Shown here in pieces: positions 20,111 through 28,754 of a stretch of DNA of 54,282 nucleotides (the stretch's first letter is position 1; the number at the start of each line of letters is the position of its first letter). The notes beneath the pieces were generated by a model. It saw nothing but the letters and a program-made list of their open reading frames with translations. It did not search any database and was not told where the DNA came from. The position numbers and the translations under genes were made by a program. The stretch is from a virus: positions 1 through 54,282 of the IMG/VR virus record IMGVR_UViG_3300009705_000019, one strand, 5' to 3'.

Positions 20111-20282
20111 TTTCAAGCACCACCAGTGGTATTGGCTTTCGCCAGATATAATGACACACAGGGCATTCCCATAAAAAGATGCGGTCACGACTACCTGCAT
20201 AAAAGCCATTTATGCGAATAGCCAGCACATCGGAATCGCAACCTGAACAGGTTTGCATTACCCGATCTCGATACTTCTTCAT
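20103..20282 (-). CDS. Zn-ribbon microprotein (59 aa)
   Basis: Read directly from the sequence between two larger genes. It starts MKKYRDRVMQTCSGCDSDVL and carries CSGC near residue 12 and CPVC near 40, a complete four-Cys zinc ribbon. The ATG overlaps the upstream TGA (ATGA) with GGAAGAGG upstream, and its end overlaps the next ATG by eight bases. Four Cys in the right spacing and coupling on both sides make this a real gene despite its size. Function unknown; such ribbons often bind nucleic acid or partner proteins. Confidence 0.75.
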   Translation of the reverse strand: MKKYRDRVMQTCSGCDSDVLAIRINGFYAGSRDRIFLWECPVCHYIWRKPIPLVVLEND

Positions 20283-20914
20283 TCCTCTTCCATCCGAATT
20301 ATAATTTTATGACGTTCACCTTTGTTTTTGATAATCAATGTGTTATGTTTGAGCATTCGATAAGTCAAGTTCGCAATCCATCTCACATCAGTTCTCAACT
20401 TTCTAACCACATTACGCTTGCCCCCGTTAAACCAGTCTGTTATGATTTTTACTTTATGCAATTGAAATACTTCTCCAACTCTTGACAAATCTTCGCAATT
20501 ATTCCAAAATGCAAGGTTGAACAATGAATAACGGCCACCCTCCCTTTCCGTTATTATCTTTGAAATATCGAGGGGAGAGGTGTTTCCGTAAATAGACTCA
20601 TCTGGGTAGCAGTTAATGTTAATCAATTTAATAGCGAATTCGAGGTCATATCCGCATAGAGTCTTTCCCTCAATAAATTTTGGCAATTCACTAAAAGAAT
20701 GCGCCCTTATGCGTTGCTCATTAACAACGTATTGTTGGTCAATATCCTCTTGGAACATATGGAAATAATCATCTTTGAAAAGCATAACCATATCAAGATT
20801 AAATTTAGATGGATCGGAATAGCCAGTATCTAATGTTGCTGCTTCTGTTGATGAAAAGGCAACGATAGGGAGAAGGTCATTCTCTTTCAAATAGTTCTTT
20901 ACTTTGCGTTTCAT
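20279..20914 (-). CDS. Unknown protein, possibly RNase-H-fold exonuclease-like
   Basis: A 211-residue protein starting MKRKVKNYLKEND. The start is set by the junction TGGTGATATTATG, in which the upstream TGA is part of the ribosome binding site. A segment in its centre, LPKFIEGKTLCGYDLEFAIKLI, recalls the 'gyNi.FDi.ll' motif of DEDD 3'-5' exonucleases, but I do not see the first DxE motif clearly. The C-terminus is basic and could bind nucleic acid. It follows the replicative helicase gene, so a replication or repair role is possible. Low certainty for the fold. Confidence 0.6.
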   Translation of the reverse strand: MKRKVKNYLKENDLLPIVAFSSTEAATLDTGYSDPSKFNLDMVMLFKDDYFHMFQEDIDQQYVVNEQRIRAHSFSELPKFIEGKTLCGYDLEFAIKLININCYPDESIYGNTSPLDISKIITEREGGRYSLFNLAFWNNCEDLSRVGEVFQLHKVKIITDWFNGGKRNVVRKLRTDVRWIANLTYRMLKHNTLIIKNKGERHKIIIRMEEE

Positions 20915-20918
20915 AATA

Positions 20919-22370
20919 TCACCAATTGAAAGCAATAAACGCATTTCGGCCATCCATGAGTCGTTCCGCATCTGGCGATTCTGTCAATTTTTGTAATCTG
21001 CGTTGTGCCGTCTTTACACTTACGCCTTGATCCACAGCATATACCTTTTCCATTTCTTTCTTTGAAACACATTCTCTCTTCGAGCGTGAATGAACCATTT
21101 TCTTACATTTTCCGTATGACACCTTCCATTCGTGAAGTGAAGCATCACGCTTTTTCTTTGCGCTGTAATCCTGTTTCTGTTCGAGCCATATTACTAAATT
21201 ATGCAGATTATCATAGATGATTTCTGTTGCCATCATTATGTGATCGGCGGTAATGACTGATGCCCCCATGATGGTTGCGATAATGTTTCCAAAGGTGATG
21301 GTGTAATTCTCAATGTTGGGGATGAAGGTTGTTGCGGTTTCTCTTATGTTGGTATCATGTATTTTATTTACCAAGTCGTAATAATCAGTAGTTGCATTGA
21401 GTAATGCTGCGTGGTAGGATTCATCGACTGAAAATATATCATAACAGTGGTCGTTGGCGATTTTATCTCTTTGGTAATCCTCCAACACCTCCCATTCTTC
21501 GAGAGTCATACCTGCGGCTTTCAATAAGCGGGTTCGGACATCATCTCGCTTCTCAAGAATAAATGCAGCCAACGCATCATAGCCCCATACCTTCTCAGGA
21601 ACGGGAACATAAGTTCCTTGAAGTCTGTGTTCACTGGTGGTTTGGCGCAGTTCTTGGCTTACATCATTTTGATATAGGAACACACGCTGGAAGAACCCCT
21701 TTTCTAATACGTGGTGCATAATGTCCTTTGGGGGAAAGGTTGTCGCCCATATGGAAACGCCAGATGTTATCTGTATATCAGCCCCTTTCAAGACCTTAGC
21801 CAAATTGTTTGTTGCCGAACCAATAGAGGCCATTGCCTCCTGGAGATAGAGGATTTTCTCGGAGAAGTATGACTTCTTATCATCAAGCAAAACACTTGCT
21901 TCATCGAAGAGAAGTGTCTTGTAGCCGTTAAGCAAACCTTTGGTGACAATGTAATTTGTTTTTCCAGTCGGCTTGCCTTTTTCATCATACTCCGGTTCAG
22001 CATCCACGTGACCCAATAGCCCCGCATCCGAACCTGATGTGAACTTTGCACTTTCAACACCGCAAGCATCAAGCAATTGCTTGGTGAATTCATAGGCGGC
22101 AGATTTACCCGTTCTGGATTGTTGAATCCAATATACGTGAACTCTTGTATCGAGATGCGTTCCATGAATTGGAACTCGAACAAACGGGGCAATTACTTGA
22201 CCCACCACATAGAACAAAGAAAGCATACCTGCGAACTCATTGAAGAAAGAAACAGTATTGAATCTTTCAATGTATTCCTTGATGTATTTACTTCCCTCAT
22301 ATGGCGTTTTTACCAATGAATAATCATACCATTTGCGATCTCCTGAATCCGATGTGGGCTTTAATAACAT
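20919..22370 (-). CDS. AAA+ replicative helicase-like ATPase (MCM/DUF3987 type)
   Basis: A 483-residue P-loop protein. Walker A is a variant, QQSRTGKSA at 83-91; Walker B is KTLLFDEAS at 151-159; a sensor-type region ITSGVSIWATTFPP and an arginine-containing GFFQRVFLY follow. A C-terminal winged-helix-like part (VSKKEMEKVYAVDQGVSVKTAQRRLQKL) could contact DNA. The arrangement fits MCM-like or DUF3987-type viral replicative helicases that unwind the fork. AAAGGAG precedes the ATG, and a promoter element lies about 50 bases upstream, so this gene opens its own transcription unit. The first Gly of a classical GxxxxGKS loop is missing, which is tolerated in some of these families. Confidence 0.72.
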   Translation of the reverse strand: MLLKPTSDSGDRKWYDYSLVKTPYEGSKYIKEYIERFNTVSFFNEFAGMLSLFYVVGQVIAPFVRVPIHGTHLDTRVHVYWIQQSRTGKSAAYEFTKQLLDACGVESAKFTSGSDAGLLGHVDAEPEYDEKGKPTGKTNYIVTKGLLNGYKTLLFDEASVLLDDKKSYFSEKILYLQEAMASIGSATNNLAKVLKGADIQITSGVSIWATTFPPKDIMHHVLEKGFFQRVFLYQNDVSQELRQTTSEHRLQGTYVPVPEKVWGYDALAAFILEKRDDVRTRLLKAAGMTLEEWEVLEDYQRDKIANDHCYDIFSVDESYHAALLNATTDYYDLVNKIHDTNIRETATTFIPNIENYTITFGNIIATIMGASVITADHIMMATEIIYDNLHNLVIWLEQKQDYSAKKKRDASLHEWKVSYGKCKKMVHSRSKRECVSKKEMEKVYAVDQGVSVKTAQRRLQKLTESPDAERLMDGRNAFIAFNW

Positions 22371-22414
22371 GACACTTACTCCTTTTCAATTGTGGGTAGG
22401 CTCAACCAGCGTAA

Positions 22415-22436
22415 GTATGGTATTTGAAGGCTCACT
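22415..22436 (-). promoter_or_regulatory. TATA-type promoter for the AAA+ helicase unit
   Basis: Reads TGAGCCTTCAAATACCATAC on the - strand. Preceded by GTAG, it shares ATGTAGTGAG plus the CTTnAA core with the element at 31643. The core is about 54 bases from the ATG, leaving a leader of about 25-28 bases that contains an AAAGGAG site. Confidence 0.6.
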
Positions 22437-22439
22437 ACA

Positions 22440-23150
22440 TCAAGCCCTCGACATCTTGATTTTCTCTTGGGCTATTGGAGACTCACTGTTGAAAGCATTG
22501 AGAATTCTCTTTGCTCTTACTTTGCCAATTCCTTCAACTCCTTGAAGTTCTTTTTCGGTAAGTGATGCGATTTCAATAACAGAACCGTATTGCTCAAGTA
22601 GCCTCTTTGCGATTGCTACACTACACCCTGCCCCTCGCAAAATATCAATCCTCATATCCTCAGTAGCGGTCTTACGAAGCAACCTGTATGTGGCTGATGA
22701 GCCGAGCGTTCCATGCTTTTCAAACCGCTTGCAGATGAAACGTGCTGCCGTTGATTTATCGGGGAACATGATTATTGAAACATCAAAGTCGGCATGGTAT
22801 CTGGCAAGTGAGCCTGTAAAGGATGCGAATACTGAGGGAAACCTCAACCTTCGACCCCTTTTGTTTGCTTTAGTGACATACTGATCAAGCGTTCCATGAA
22901 TCAAAAGAACTGGGTTCGTGTAATTGTCCTCCAAGTTTTGAAGTTGCCTTTCCAAATGCCCTGAATACATCGAACTCATGTAGTCGTCAATTGATTTTGC
23001 TTCGATCCCAACATCTGCGAAACAATAATCGGTAATTATGGTTTGACGCATTTCAAATTTTAACTTCTTCTTCTCACAGTATTTGATAACCAATGCTTCC
23101 AAACCAGAACGCTCTCGATTATCAATGTAAAGAATGCGTTCCTCAGTCAT
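22440..23150 (-). CDS. XPF/ERCC4-family nuclease with helix-hairpin-helix domain
   Basis: A 236-residue protein without a helicase part. The N-terminal nuclease has IDNRER at 9-14, and GIEAKSIDD at 48-56 in place of the usual (V/I)ERKxxxD, so the ERK Arg is replaced by Ala. The C-terminal double helix-hairpin-helix reads LRGAGCSVAIAKRLLEQYG and LQGVEGIGKVRAKRILNAF. The family cuts branched or flapped DNA, so a role in resolving replication or recombination intermediates is likely. The EAK variant may alter activity. The ATG at 23150 overlaps the upstream stop by eight bases (ATGACTGA). Confidence 0.85.
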   Translation of the reverse strand: MTEERILYIDNRERSGLEALVIKYCEKKKLKFEMRQTIITDYCFADVGIEAKSIDDYMSSMYSGHLERQLQNLEDNYTNPVLLIHGTLDQYVTKANKRGRRLRFPSVFASFTGSLARYHADFDVSIIMFPDKSTAARFICKRFEKHGTLGSSATYRLLRKTATEDMRIDILRGAGCSVAIAKRLLEQYGSVIEIASLTEKELQGVEGIGKVRAKRILNAFNSESPIAQEKIKMSRA

Positions 23151-23400
23151 GATTCCCAACCACCTGTTGTGCAAGTGTTAGGCTATTCAGCATATCGACT
23201 ACCAATGAAGCCCAGTTAGCATCTTGGGACACGGCAACCATCTCTTCTTTTTGACATATCTCGAAGAATCCAGATTGATTAGAACGTCTAAATGACCAAT
23301 CTAACATATCTGGTGGTGCTTCACCCTTATGGTGTGCTTGTAGCATTGCTTCGGCTTTCTGTTTGCGGATTTCTTCTAATTCTTGTTCTTCTGTTGTCAT
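23143..23400 (-). CDS. Small unknown protein between primase and XPF nuclease
   Basis: An 85-residue protein with a Glu/Lys-rich helical N-terminus (MTTEEQELEEIRKQKAEAMLQ) and a compact second half (SGFFEICQKEEMVAVSQDANWASLVVDMLNSL). ATG overlaps the primase stop (ATGA) and its own stop overlaps the nuclease start, so the three are cotranslated. I do not recognise it. A small replication accessory protein is a guess from position. Confidence 0.65.
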   Translation of the reverse strand: MTTEEQELEEIRKQKAEAMLQAHHKGEAPPDMLDWSFRRSNQSGFFEICQKEEMVAVSQDANWASLVVDMLNSLTLAQQVVGNHD

Positions 23401-24497
23401 GCGGTAGCCCCCTTTTCATCATAATACGGACACTTGCCTACACATAATCCTTCATGATAAATTGTAGGGCAAGTTGGAGTTAGGTAATATCGATCAACAC
23501 CGTGTCGAAGATATTTTGATGTTTCTTTGGGGCTATAATCCGACCATTCCAAAGAACGTATGAATGCGTGAGTTAAGGTCATAACTTCTTGATTTGAAAC
23601 CGTCGCCTCCCTTGCAGGTCTGGCAAAATTGCGAAAATAGTCCATTAGATACATCATTAAATAGGAACGGGGTTTGTGTGGAGGGTTGCTACCCTTCTCG
23701 CAAGCCGCCTGAGCCAAGCAGGGAAGCATAGGAATGTTATTGATGCGTTCAATATCAATGTCGATATTATCCATCTCGAAGGTTCTGCTTTCCGCATCAT
23801 ATCTCCCTTTGAACATATCCACCGAATCTCGCTCAACTATTTCCAATTTCATGCCCTTTCCATCGTAAAGGTGCATTCCAGGTGTGGGGTTCTGTGCCTT
23901 TTCGATAATGAAATCCCACCCCTGTTCTAAATCTTCATGCTGAATTGGTATGCCCCATATTTGCCGTTTGAAATTGAAAGTGTTGGGTATTCTTATGTGG
24001 CGGTCTGGTCGGAATGAAACCACAGGGTCAAGAGTCTTGAGGTTGAATTTCTTCACCCAGTCATTGATCATCATTCGCCCTGAAAACAACAAATCAGCCA
24101 TCTTCTCAGGGGGCAAAATATACTCCTTGTCAAGTTTAACCCAGATATGAAATCCACCACCTGTGAACCAAATTGCATGATGAAAAAGCCGCCCCTTGAG
24201 AAATCGAGATAGGGACAAAACCTCTTCACAGCATTTATCTTTAGCCAATTGTTCATCCATGTTATGAACTCTTATTGCTTGGTCAGCGTCAAAATCCATG
24301 ACAAAATGAGGTATAATTGCCGTATTATATTCGCATCGGTTTCCCTTTGGTTTTAATTCTCTAAACCCATAAACAGTAGTGGTGAGGTTTCCTTTTCCAT
24401 TTGTTGTTTCGAGATAATGCTTTAGTTGGTTTTCATTTTGAATAACCTTTCGAAGCCTCATATCAATTTCACGTGGGAAATGAGTAAAAAGAGCCAT
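23397..24497 (-). CDS. Archaeo-eukaryotic primase with PriL-like Fe-S C-terminus (PriS-PriL fusion)
   Basis: A 366-residue protein. The catalytic half has MDFDAD at 67-72 (metal-binding acidic residues), FTGGGFHIWVKL at 111-122 (the s-G-g-x-H motif), D157 and RIPNTFNFK at 169-177. The C-terminal half matches the PriL iron-sulfur domain: C260 in MLPC, C343, C352 and C356 in PTCPTIYHEGLCVGKCPYY. In cells these are two subunits; here both are joined in a short protein that should make RNA or DNA primers. It starts at an ATG after the TGGTGATATT junction. Next to helicase, nuclease and methyltransferase genes it forms the replication core. Confidence 0.88.
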   Translation of the reverse strand: MALFTHFPREIDMRLRKVIQNENQLKHYLETTNGKGNLTTTVYGFRELKPKGNRCEYNTAIIPHFVMDFDADQAIRVHNMDEQLAKDKCCEEVLSLSRFLKGRLFHHAIWFTGGGFHIWVKLDKEYILPPEKMADLLFSGRMMINDWVKKFNLKTLDPVVSFRPDRHIRIPNTFNFKRQIWGIPIQHEDLEQGWDFIIEKAQNPTPGMHLYDGKGMKLEIVERDSVDMFKGRYDAESRTFEMDNIDIDIERINNIPMLPCLAQAACEKGSNPPHKPRSYLMMYLMDYFRNFARPAREATVSNQEVMTLTHAFIRSLEWSDYSPKETSKYLRHGVDRYYLTPTCPTIYHEGLCVGKCPYYDEKGATA

Positions 24498-24501
24498 AAT
24501 A

Positions 24502-25191
24502 TCACCATTCTTGAAACAATGTGGGAATTCCCTTTAGTCGATCTTCATATTTGCGTAGTCGTTCTCTTGCCTCAGTAGCAACCCCTATCTTGATTTCATA
24601 ACCAATGTAATTCAAATTAAGAGCCTTTGCTACGCAACCAAACGTTCCGCTACCTGCGAAACCATCCCAGACCCATTCTCCTTCATCAGTAAGCCATTCC
24701 ATGATTGGGAGTATCAAATCTATTGGTTTGCCCCAAACCCCTAATGTCTTGCCGACATTTCGAGGAACTTCAATCACGCTATTCAGCATCTTTCTTTCCT
24801 TTGGCTGGTATGTCCGATCTCCTAAATCAGTATCTCTCCCAATACTGCCTTTGCCTTTGTTAATCGGTTTTTGATTGAAGTTGTATTCACCAGTAAAGGC
24901 ATCATGCCTTAAATCACCATAAATCAAAATGTGTTCATGGGTATGGCGAGGCATCTTATTGCTTACCCATCTGCCATCTTTGAAATGCCAAATCATCTCG
25001 AATTTGGGATTACCAAAAAGGGCTTGAACATGATGTCGATTTTGAAAATTGGTGAAACAGATATATGTTTTTGCTTCTGGAATCGTCTTGACCTTATCCC
25101 ATTCATCGAATGGGGGATCAAGCATAACCAAATCATATACTCTTTCATCACTTATTGATTGACAATCTCCATGACGTATTGTTTGCTTCAT
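24502..25191 (-). CDS. Beta-class N6-adenine/N4-cytosine DNA methyltransferase
   Basis: A 229-residue protein with the catalytic DPPF motif at 25-28 and the S-adenosylmethionine motif DGFAGSGTFG near 177-186. This order, catalytic motif first, defines the beta class (N6-adenine or N4-cytosine). The middle has HTHEHILIYGD, typical of these enzymes. The ATG follows TGGTGATATT, the same 13-base junction as in two other genes. It likely protects viral DNA from host restriction, together with the C5 enzyme just upstream in the operon. No cognate restriction endonuclease is visible, which suits an orphan viral methyltransferase. Confidence 0.88.
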   Translation of the reverse strand: MKQTIRHGDCQSISDERVYDLVMLDPPFDEWDKVKTIPEAKTYICFTNFQNRHHVQALFGNPKFEMIWHFKDGRWVSNKMPRHTHEHILIYGDLRHDAFTGEYNFNQKPINKGKGSIGRDTDLGDRTYQPKERKMLNSVIEVPRNVGKTLGVWGKPIDLILPIMEWLTDEGEWVWDGFAGSGTFGCVAKALNLNYIGYEIKIGVATEARERLRKYEDRLKGIPTLFQEW

Positions 25192-25195
25192 AATA

Positions 25196-26473
25196 TCACC
25201 ATAAAGTCATTTGTTGAGTCGTCTTTGCGCTGGCTCGATTTGTAAGGTCTGCTGAATCAAGTAATTCAATCCTCTCTCCGATCCAGCGCATGACAGGCAC
25301 AGCCATACTGTTGCCCAATGCTTTGTAGCGGTGTCCGTCAGGACATTCTTCAATGGATTTGCCTTTCCAGGGTATCTGTGTATAGTTATCAGGGAATCCC
25401 TGCAAACGCTCGCATTCGAGAGGGGTCAAACGCCTAACAAGTGAAGATACCGTCAATGTTGGTGCAACAACGGCTACCCCCTCATTCCCCATTTTGCTCA
25501 ATGTGTATGAAGGCGAATCCTTATCACCGATACCTGAGCCATTTTGTTTCTTAGTTGTTATTTGAAGAGGCAATGTCTCATAATGAAAAACCATGTGTTT
25601 ATCGTTTGCTGTCAATGAATACATTGGATCGGACTCAGCACCAACGCCTAAGAAATTACTCGCCCCATCATCGTTCCGCCCATCGCCCCCGCCTTTGTAT
25701 CGAGTCGCTTTGTCGTGGATTGGGATTGATTCTTGCACGACCAAAGCCTCATGCTCAACTCTTTCATTGCCAGTTCGAGCATATGGTGGTCCAGAACTGG
25801 TCATTGTGGGTCCAACTTTTTCACAATGAACTATTCCTCTTCGAGAAGATTCCCTGCCCTTGCTTCCAACGCTTCCCTGAGAGAAGAGGGTAGCACCTTT
25901 CCCCTCCGTTCCGCCCTTCGCAGAATCCCTGCTGAGGCTCGACTTGTCAAATAAAATCGCTGCGGCACTTCGCCAATCTCCGTCAGCACATCCGACAACA
26001 AAGACTCTTCTCCTTCGTTGGGGAACTCCGAAGTATTGAGCGTCAAAAATTCGGTAGGCGAACCCATACCCGAGTTCCGCCACTTCTCTAAGGAAGGTGG
26101 CGAAATCTTCTCCTTCGTTTGATGACAATAAACCTGGCACGTTTTCATAGATGAACCAATTTGGCTGAACTCCCCTAACAATACGGAGGTAGTGTAGGGC
26201 GAGGTTGCCACGTGGATCATCCATTCCAAGTCGCTTTCCCGCATGGGAAAAAGACTGGCAGGGGCTTCCTCCAACGATGAGGTCTGCTTTTCCTTTGTAT
26301 TCGTTCCAATCGACATTCAAAACATCTCCGACATTTTTGACTTCTGGATAATGATATTTGAGAACGGCTGAGGGGAATTCGTCAATGTCGGCAAAGACAA
26401 CAGGTTTCCAGCCCATGTGATGCCAACCTGCTGTTGCTGCCTCGATGCCACTAAACACGCTGATATACCGCAC
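25196..26473 (-). CDS. C5-cytosine DNA methyltransferase (Dcm-like)
   Basis: A 425-residue enzyme with the full motif set: FSGIEAATAGW (motif I, 7-17), GGSPCQSFSHAGKR (motif IV, catalytic Cys72), ENVPGLL (motif VI, 110-116), QRRRRVFVVG (motif VIII), and the C-terminal motif IX-X part RRLTPLECERLQGFPDNY ... KALGNSMAVPVMRWIGERI. The target recognition region between about 185 and 340 is long and low in complexity (Gly/Ser-rich). The ATG at 26473 lies after GAGGGGAACTA. It differs completely from the tagged C5 enzyme at 16961, so the virus has two. Role: self-modification against restriction is the usual explanation. Confidence 0.93.
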   Translation of the reverse strand: MRYISVFSGIEAATAGWHHMGWKPVVFADIDEFPSAVLKYHYPEVKNVGDVLNVDWNEYKGKADLIVGGSPCQSFSHAGKRLGMDDPRGNLALHYLRIVRGVQPNWFIYENVPGLLSSNEGEDFATFLREVAELGYGFAYRIFDAQYFGVPQRRRRVFVVGCADGDWRSAAAILFDKSSLSRDSAKGGTEGKGATLFSQGSVGSKGRESSRRGIVHCEKVGPTMTSSGPPYARTGNERVEHEALVVQESIPIHDKATRYKGGGDGRNDDGASNFLGVGAESDPMYSLTANDKHMVFHYETLPLQITTKKQNGSGIGDKDSPSYTLSKMGNEGVAVVAPTLTVSSLVRRLTPLECERLQGFPDNYTQIPWKGKSIEECPDGHRYKALGNSMAVPVMRWIGERIELLDSADLTNRASAKTTQQMTLW

Positions 26474-26474
26474 A

Positions 26475-27521
26475 TTAGTTCCCCTCCGCTTTATCCCTCA
26501 TTTCATGAGGCATCATATGGCGTTCATATTTAGGGCAGAATCCCTTGACAGCGCACCAGGGCTGACAGAAATAACGTTCCGCCCCTACTGGTTTTGTCGC
26601 AAACATTTTGCCGTTAAAATCTCCTTTGTATCGAAGATGTGCAGATACAAGGGCTTTGAGATCGGTGAGCATATCAGCGACAACACCTGCCTTGACAGGT
26701 TCAATAAATCGGTATATTTCATTTGGTTTTCCTTCTATGCCCTTTGTATGATCCCATCCCCAATAAGAGATATTGACTCCGCCAAGTTCTAACTGAGAGG
26801 ATTTTCTAAGCATATACACATAAAACGCCATCTCCTTTGCCATGCTATCATATTTCATTTTCTTGTCTTTCCATAGACCAGTTTTCAATTCATGAACATG
26901 ATAATCTCCGTTATCATCCATAAACAATCTATCAATGAATCCATTCAAATGAACCTGAACCTTTGTTCCGTTGATGTCGAGTTCGACCAAAGCATTAACG
27001 CCCAGTTCATTTCCAACTGGCTTGAAAGAATCTGGGTTTGAATCCATGAAGCGTTTTGCCTCCGCATCCATCAGTCGAGATAGATGTTCTTGTTCACCCA
27101 GACTGTAATCCTCTCCCGTTGGCGTAGCGTATTCATCATGCCAACCCTTGCTAATCTGTGCAAGAGGGATAAGAGATTCGAAATATCCTCTTACGCCATC
27201 AAATCCTTGTTCCTCTTTTATCTTCGTTGCATACTCGATATTTAGGACACCATCAAAACCTCGTTCTTCGAGATTACGATCCATAATATATTCATATGCG
27301 TCATGCACATTTGTTCCTCTAAGCATATTATCATTTTGAGGCTCTTTTACACCAAGAACATATTTTATGAAATACTGTTGCTCACAGGTTTGAAATGCGC
27401 CAAGCGAGGATTTGCTTACACGGAGTATCTTATCATCAGCCACGTTGGGATGCCATGCGTATGTTGAATACAACTCTCCGCTTATGGGAACTGGCTGTGG
27501 GGTTGGTGGCTTAATCTTCAT
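26475..27521 (-). CDS. PD-(D/E)XK nuclease with Fe-S cysteines (Cas4/RecB-like)
   Basis: A 348-residue protein. I start it at MKIKPPTPQP (27521), overlapping the upstream stop by 11 bases. C46 in LGAFQTCEQQY together with three C-terminal Cys in FCQPWCAVKGFC form the four-Cys iron-sulfur staple of Cas4/AddB-type nucleases. The active site follows: RGTNVHDAYEY, an Asp in NGFIDRLF, and HELKTG, then the Q/K-type helix KEMAFYVYML. It should be a single-strand exonuclease acting in end processing or recombination next to the Sak4-like ATPase. No cas1/cas2 or repeat array is present, so a CRISPR role is not suggested. Confidence 0.85.
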   Translation of the reverse strand: MKIKPPTPQPVPISGELYSTYAWHPNVADDKILRVSKSSLGAFQTCEQQYFIKYVLGVKEPQNDNMLRGTNVHDAYEYIMDRNLEERGFDGVLNIEYATKIKEEQGFDGVRGYFESLIPLAQISKGWHDEYATPTGEDYSLGEQEHLSRLMDAEAKRFMDSNPDSFKPVGNELGVNALVELDINGTKVQVHLNGFIDRLFMDDNGDYHVHELKTGLWKDKKMKYDSMAKEMAFYVYMLRKSSQLELGGVNISYWGWDHTKGIEGKPNEIYRFIEPVKAGVVADMLTDLKALVSAHLRYKGDFNGKMFATKPVGAERYFCQPWCAVKGFCPKYERHMMPHEMRDKAEGN

Positions 27522-28485
27522 CAATTGCCCCTCCCATAATGTCACAGGACATATCTTCATCTGGTTCAAGCAATACTTCATCAGCCGTTGGTTCATCATC
27601 AATGAATTTAGGGTGCATGAGTTCTGGCGCATCATCGGTGTTAAAATCCTCTAAGGACAATTGACCAACAGCAGTAAAAGCCACCGCTTTGCATGAATTA
27701 CAATCGAATTTGCCTTTCTTTGATGGTGGCTTATATCCTTGTTTGAAACGTTCTTCGAGTTCTTCCAACAAATAACCGTCTTTTCCAGGTTTCATTGAAC
27801 GTAGCCCATGATTGCTAACTTTGACACTTTCCTTATCCCAATGTTTAGCGATCTCCCAAAAATCAGGATAGCCCCGCCATAGATTCCACCATGAATCCAA
27901 TGGTTGTTTGATACAGTGGAAACACCCCAAACGATTAAAATTAACATACAGTTCATTTATCATCTCAAGGTCGTCAAGATATTTTACGCAATCAGCCTCA
28001 GTCCAGCCCCATTCAACAAGCGGGTATCTGTTCTTATCGTTGCGTGAATCCTCTTTTTTACCTGTTCTATGGGCTTCATCGGCAGCAATTCCAATATATG
28101 CAATATCCGCTTCTTTAGCCGCTTTCTGTAAAGGCTGAACCTTTGCTTCTCTCGCCCAATAGCAAGGATATGCTCGAAGAGGCGCACCCCGTTGTTTGCC
28201 CTTGCCCGCACCACGTTTCATAACGCCATAGAACCATTCATCCCACGTCTTAGGAGATCCGACCAACTCAAGTTTCAAATTCCTTTCAGGGTATTTTTCG
28301 TTGATATAAGCCATTACCTTTTCCATGTATTCGAGCAATTCAGGAAATTCAAATCCTGTATCGGCAAAGACAATTCGGGTGACTGGCAAATCGGGGTCGT
28401 TTAATTCCAATAAACGCAACAACATAGCGGTGCTATCCTTGCCGCCAGAAAAACAAACCATCCCGACCTTTTCACTCATGCTCAT
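27511..28485 (-). CDS. PAPS-reductase-family PP-loop protein (DndC-like)
   Basis: A 324-residue protein with the PP-loop SGGKDST at 13-19 and FADTGFEFPE, diagnostic of phosphoadenosine-phosphosulfate reductase/ATP-pyrophosphatase proteins. Cys pairs YPCYW, LGCFHC and DCNSC could hold an iron-sulfur cluster, as in DndC of the DNA phosphorothioation system. No dndD/E or dndA partner is visible, so DNA sulfur modification is possible but unproven; stand-alone members are common in phages with unknown roles. The ATG at 28485 overlaps the upstream TGA (TGATG); ATG 28479 is an alternative with better spacing to GAGG. It lies between nuclease and Zn-ribbon genes. Confidence 0.82.
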   Translation of the reverse strand: MSMSEKVGMVCFSGGKDSTAMLLRLLELNDPDLPVTRIVFADTGFEFPELLEYMEKVMAYINEKYPERNLKLELVGSPKTWDEWFYGVMKRGAGKGKQRGAPLRAYPCYWAREAKVQPLQKAAKEADIAYIGIAADEAHRTGKKEDSRNDKNRYPLVEWGWTEADCVKYLDDLEMINELYVNFNRLGCFHCIKQPLDSWWNLWRGYPDFWEIAKHWDKESVKVSNHGLRSMKPGKDGYLLEELEERFKQGYKPPSKKGKFDCNSCKAVAFTAVGQLSLEDFNTDDAPELMHPKFIDDEPTADEVLLEPDEDMSCDIMGGAIDED

Positions 28486-28754
28486 CAATCCTCGTATGTT
28501 TCCATCTTTACCGTATATGTTAATTTTGCCTCATCAAGATACTTCTTTATGAGCGTTATTGCCTCATCCCTTGTTATGTCAGGGCTATGTTCAAGTGACC
28601 AATCGAGTTCCCAATCATGGCCGTTTTTCCCAAATCCTGTATCGAAATTGATTTTGTGTTCATCATACAATTTACCTCGAATTCCAAAGATGGTTTCGGC
28701 TTCGCCGGTGATCGTGATTTTGTGACCCACTTTTAATTCAACATTCTTACTCAT
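28485..28754 (-). CDS. Small unknown protein upstream of PAPS-reductase-like gene
   Basis: An 89-residue protein starting MSKNVELKVGHKITITGE, chosen because GGAGGAAAAAGAAAG precedes ATG 28754; the longer form lacks a good site. It has a beta-rich N-terminal half (ITITGEAETIFGIRGKLYDEHKINFDTGF) and a helical C-terminus. Not recognised. Overlaps both neighbours, so it is cotranslated. Confidence 0.65.
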   Translation of the reverse strand: MSKNVELKVGHKITITGEAETIFGIRGKLYDEHKINFDTGFGKNGHDWELDWSLEHSPDITRDEAITLIKKYLDEAKLTYTVKMETYED

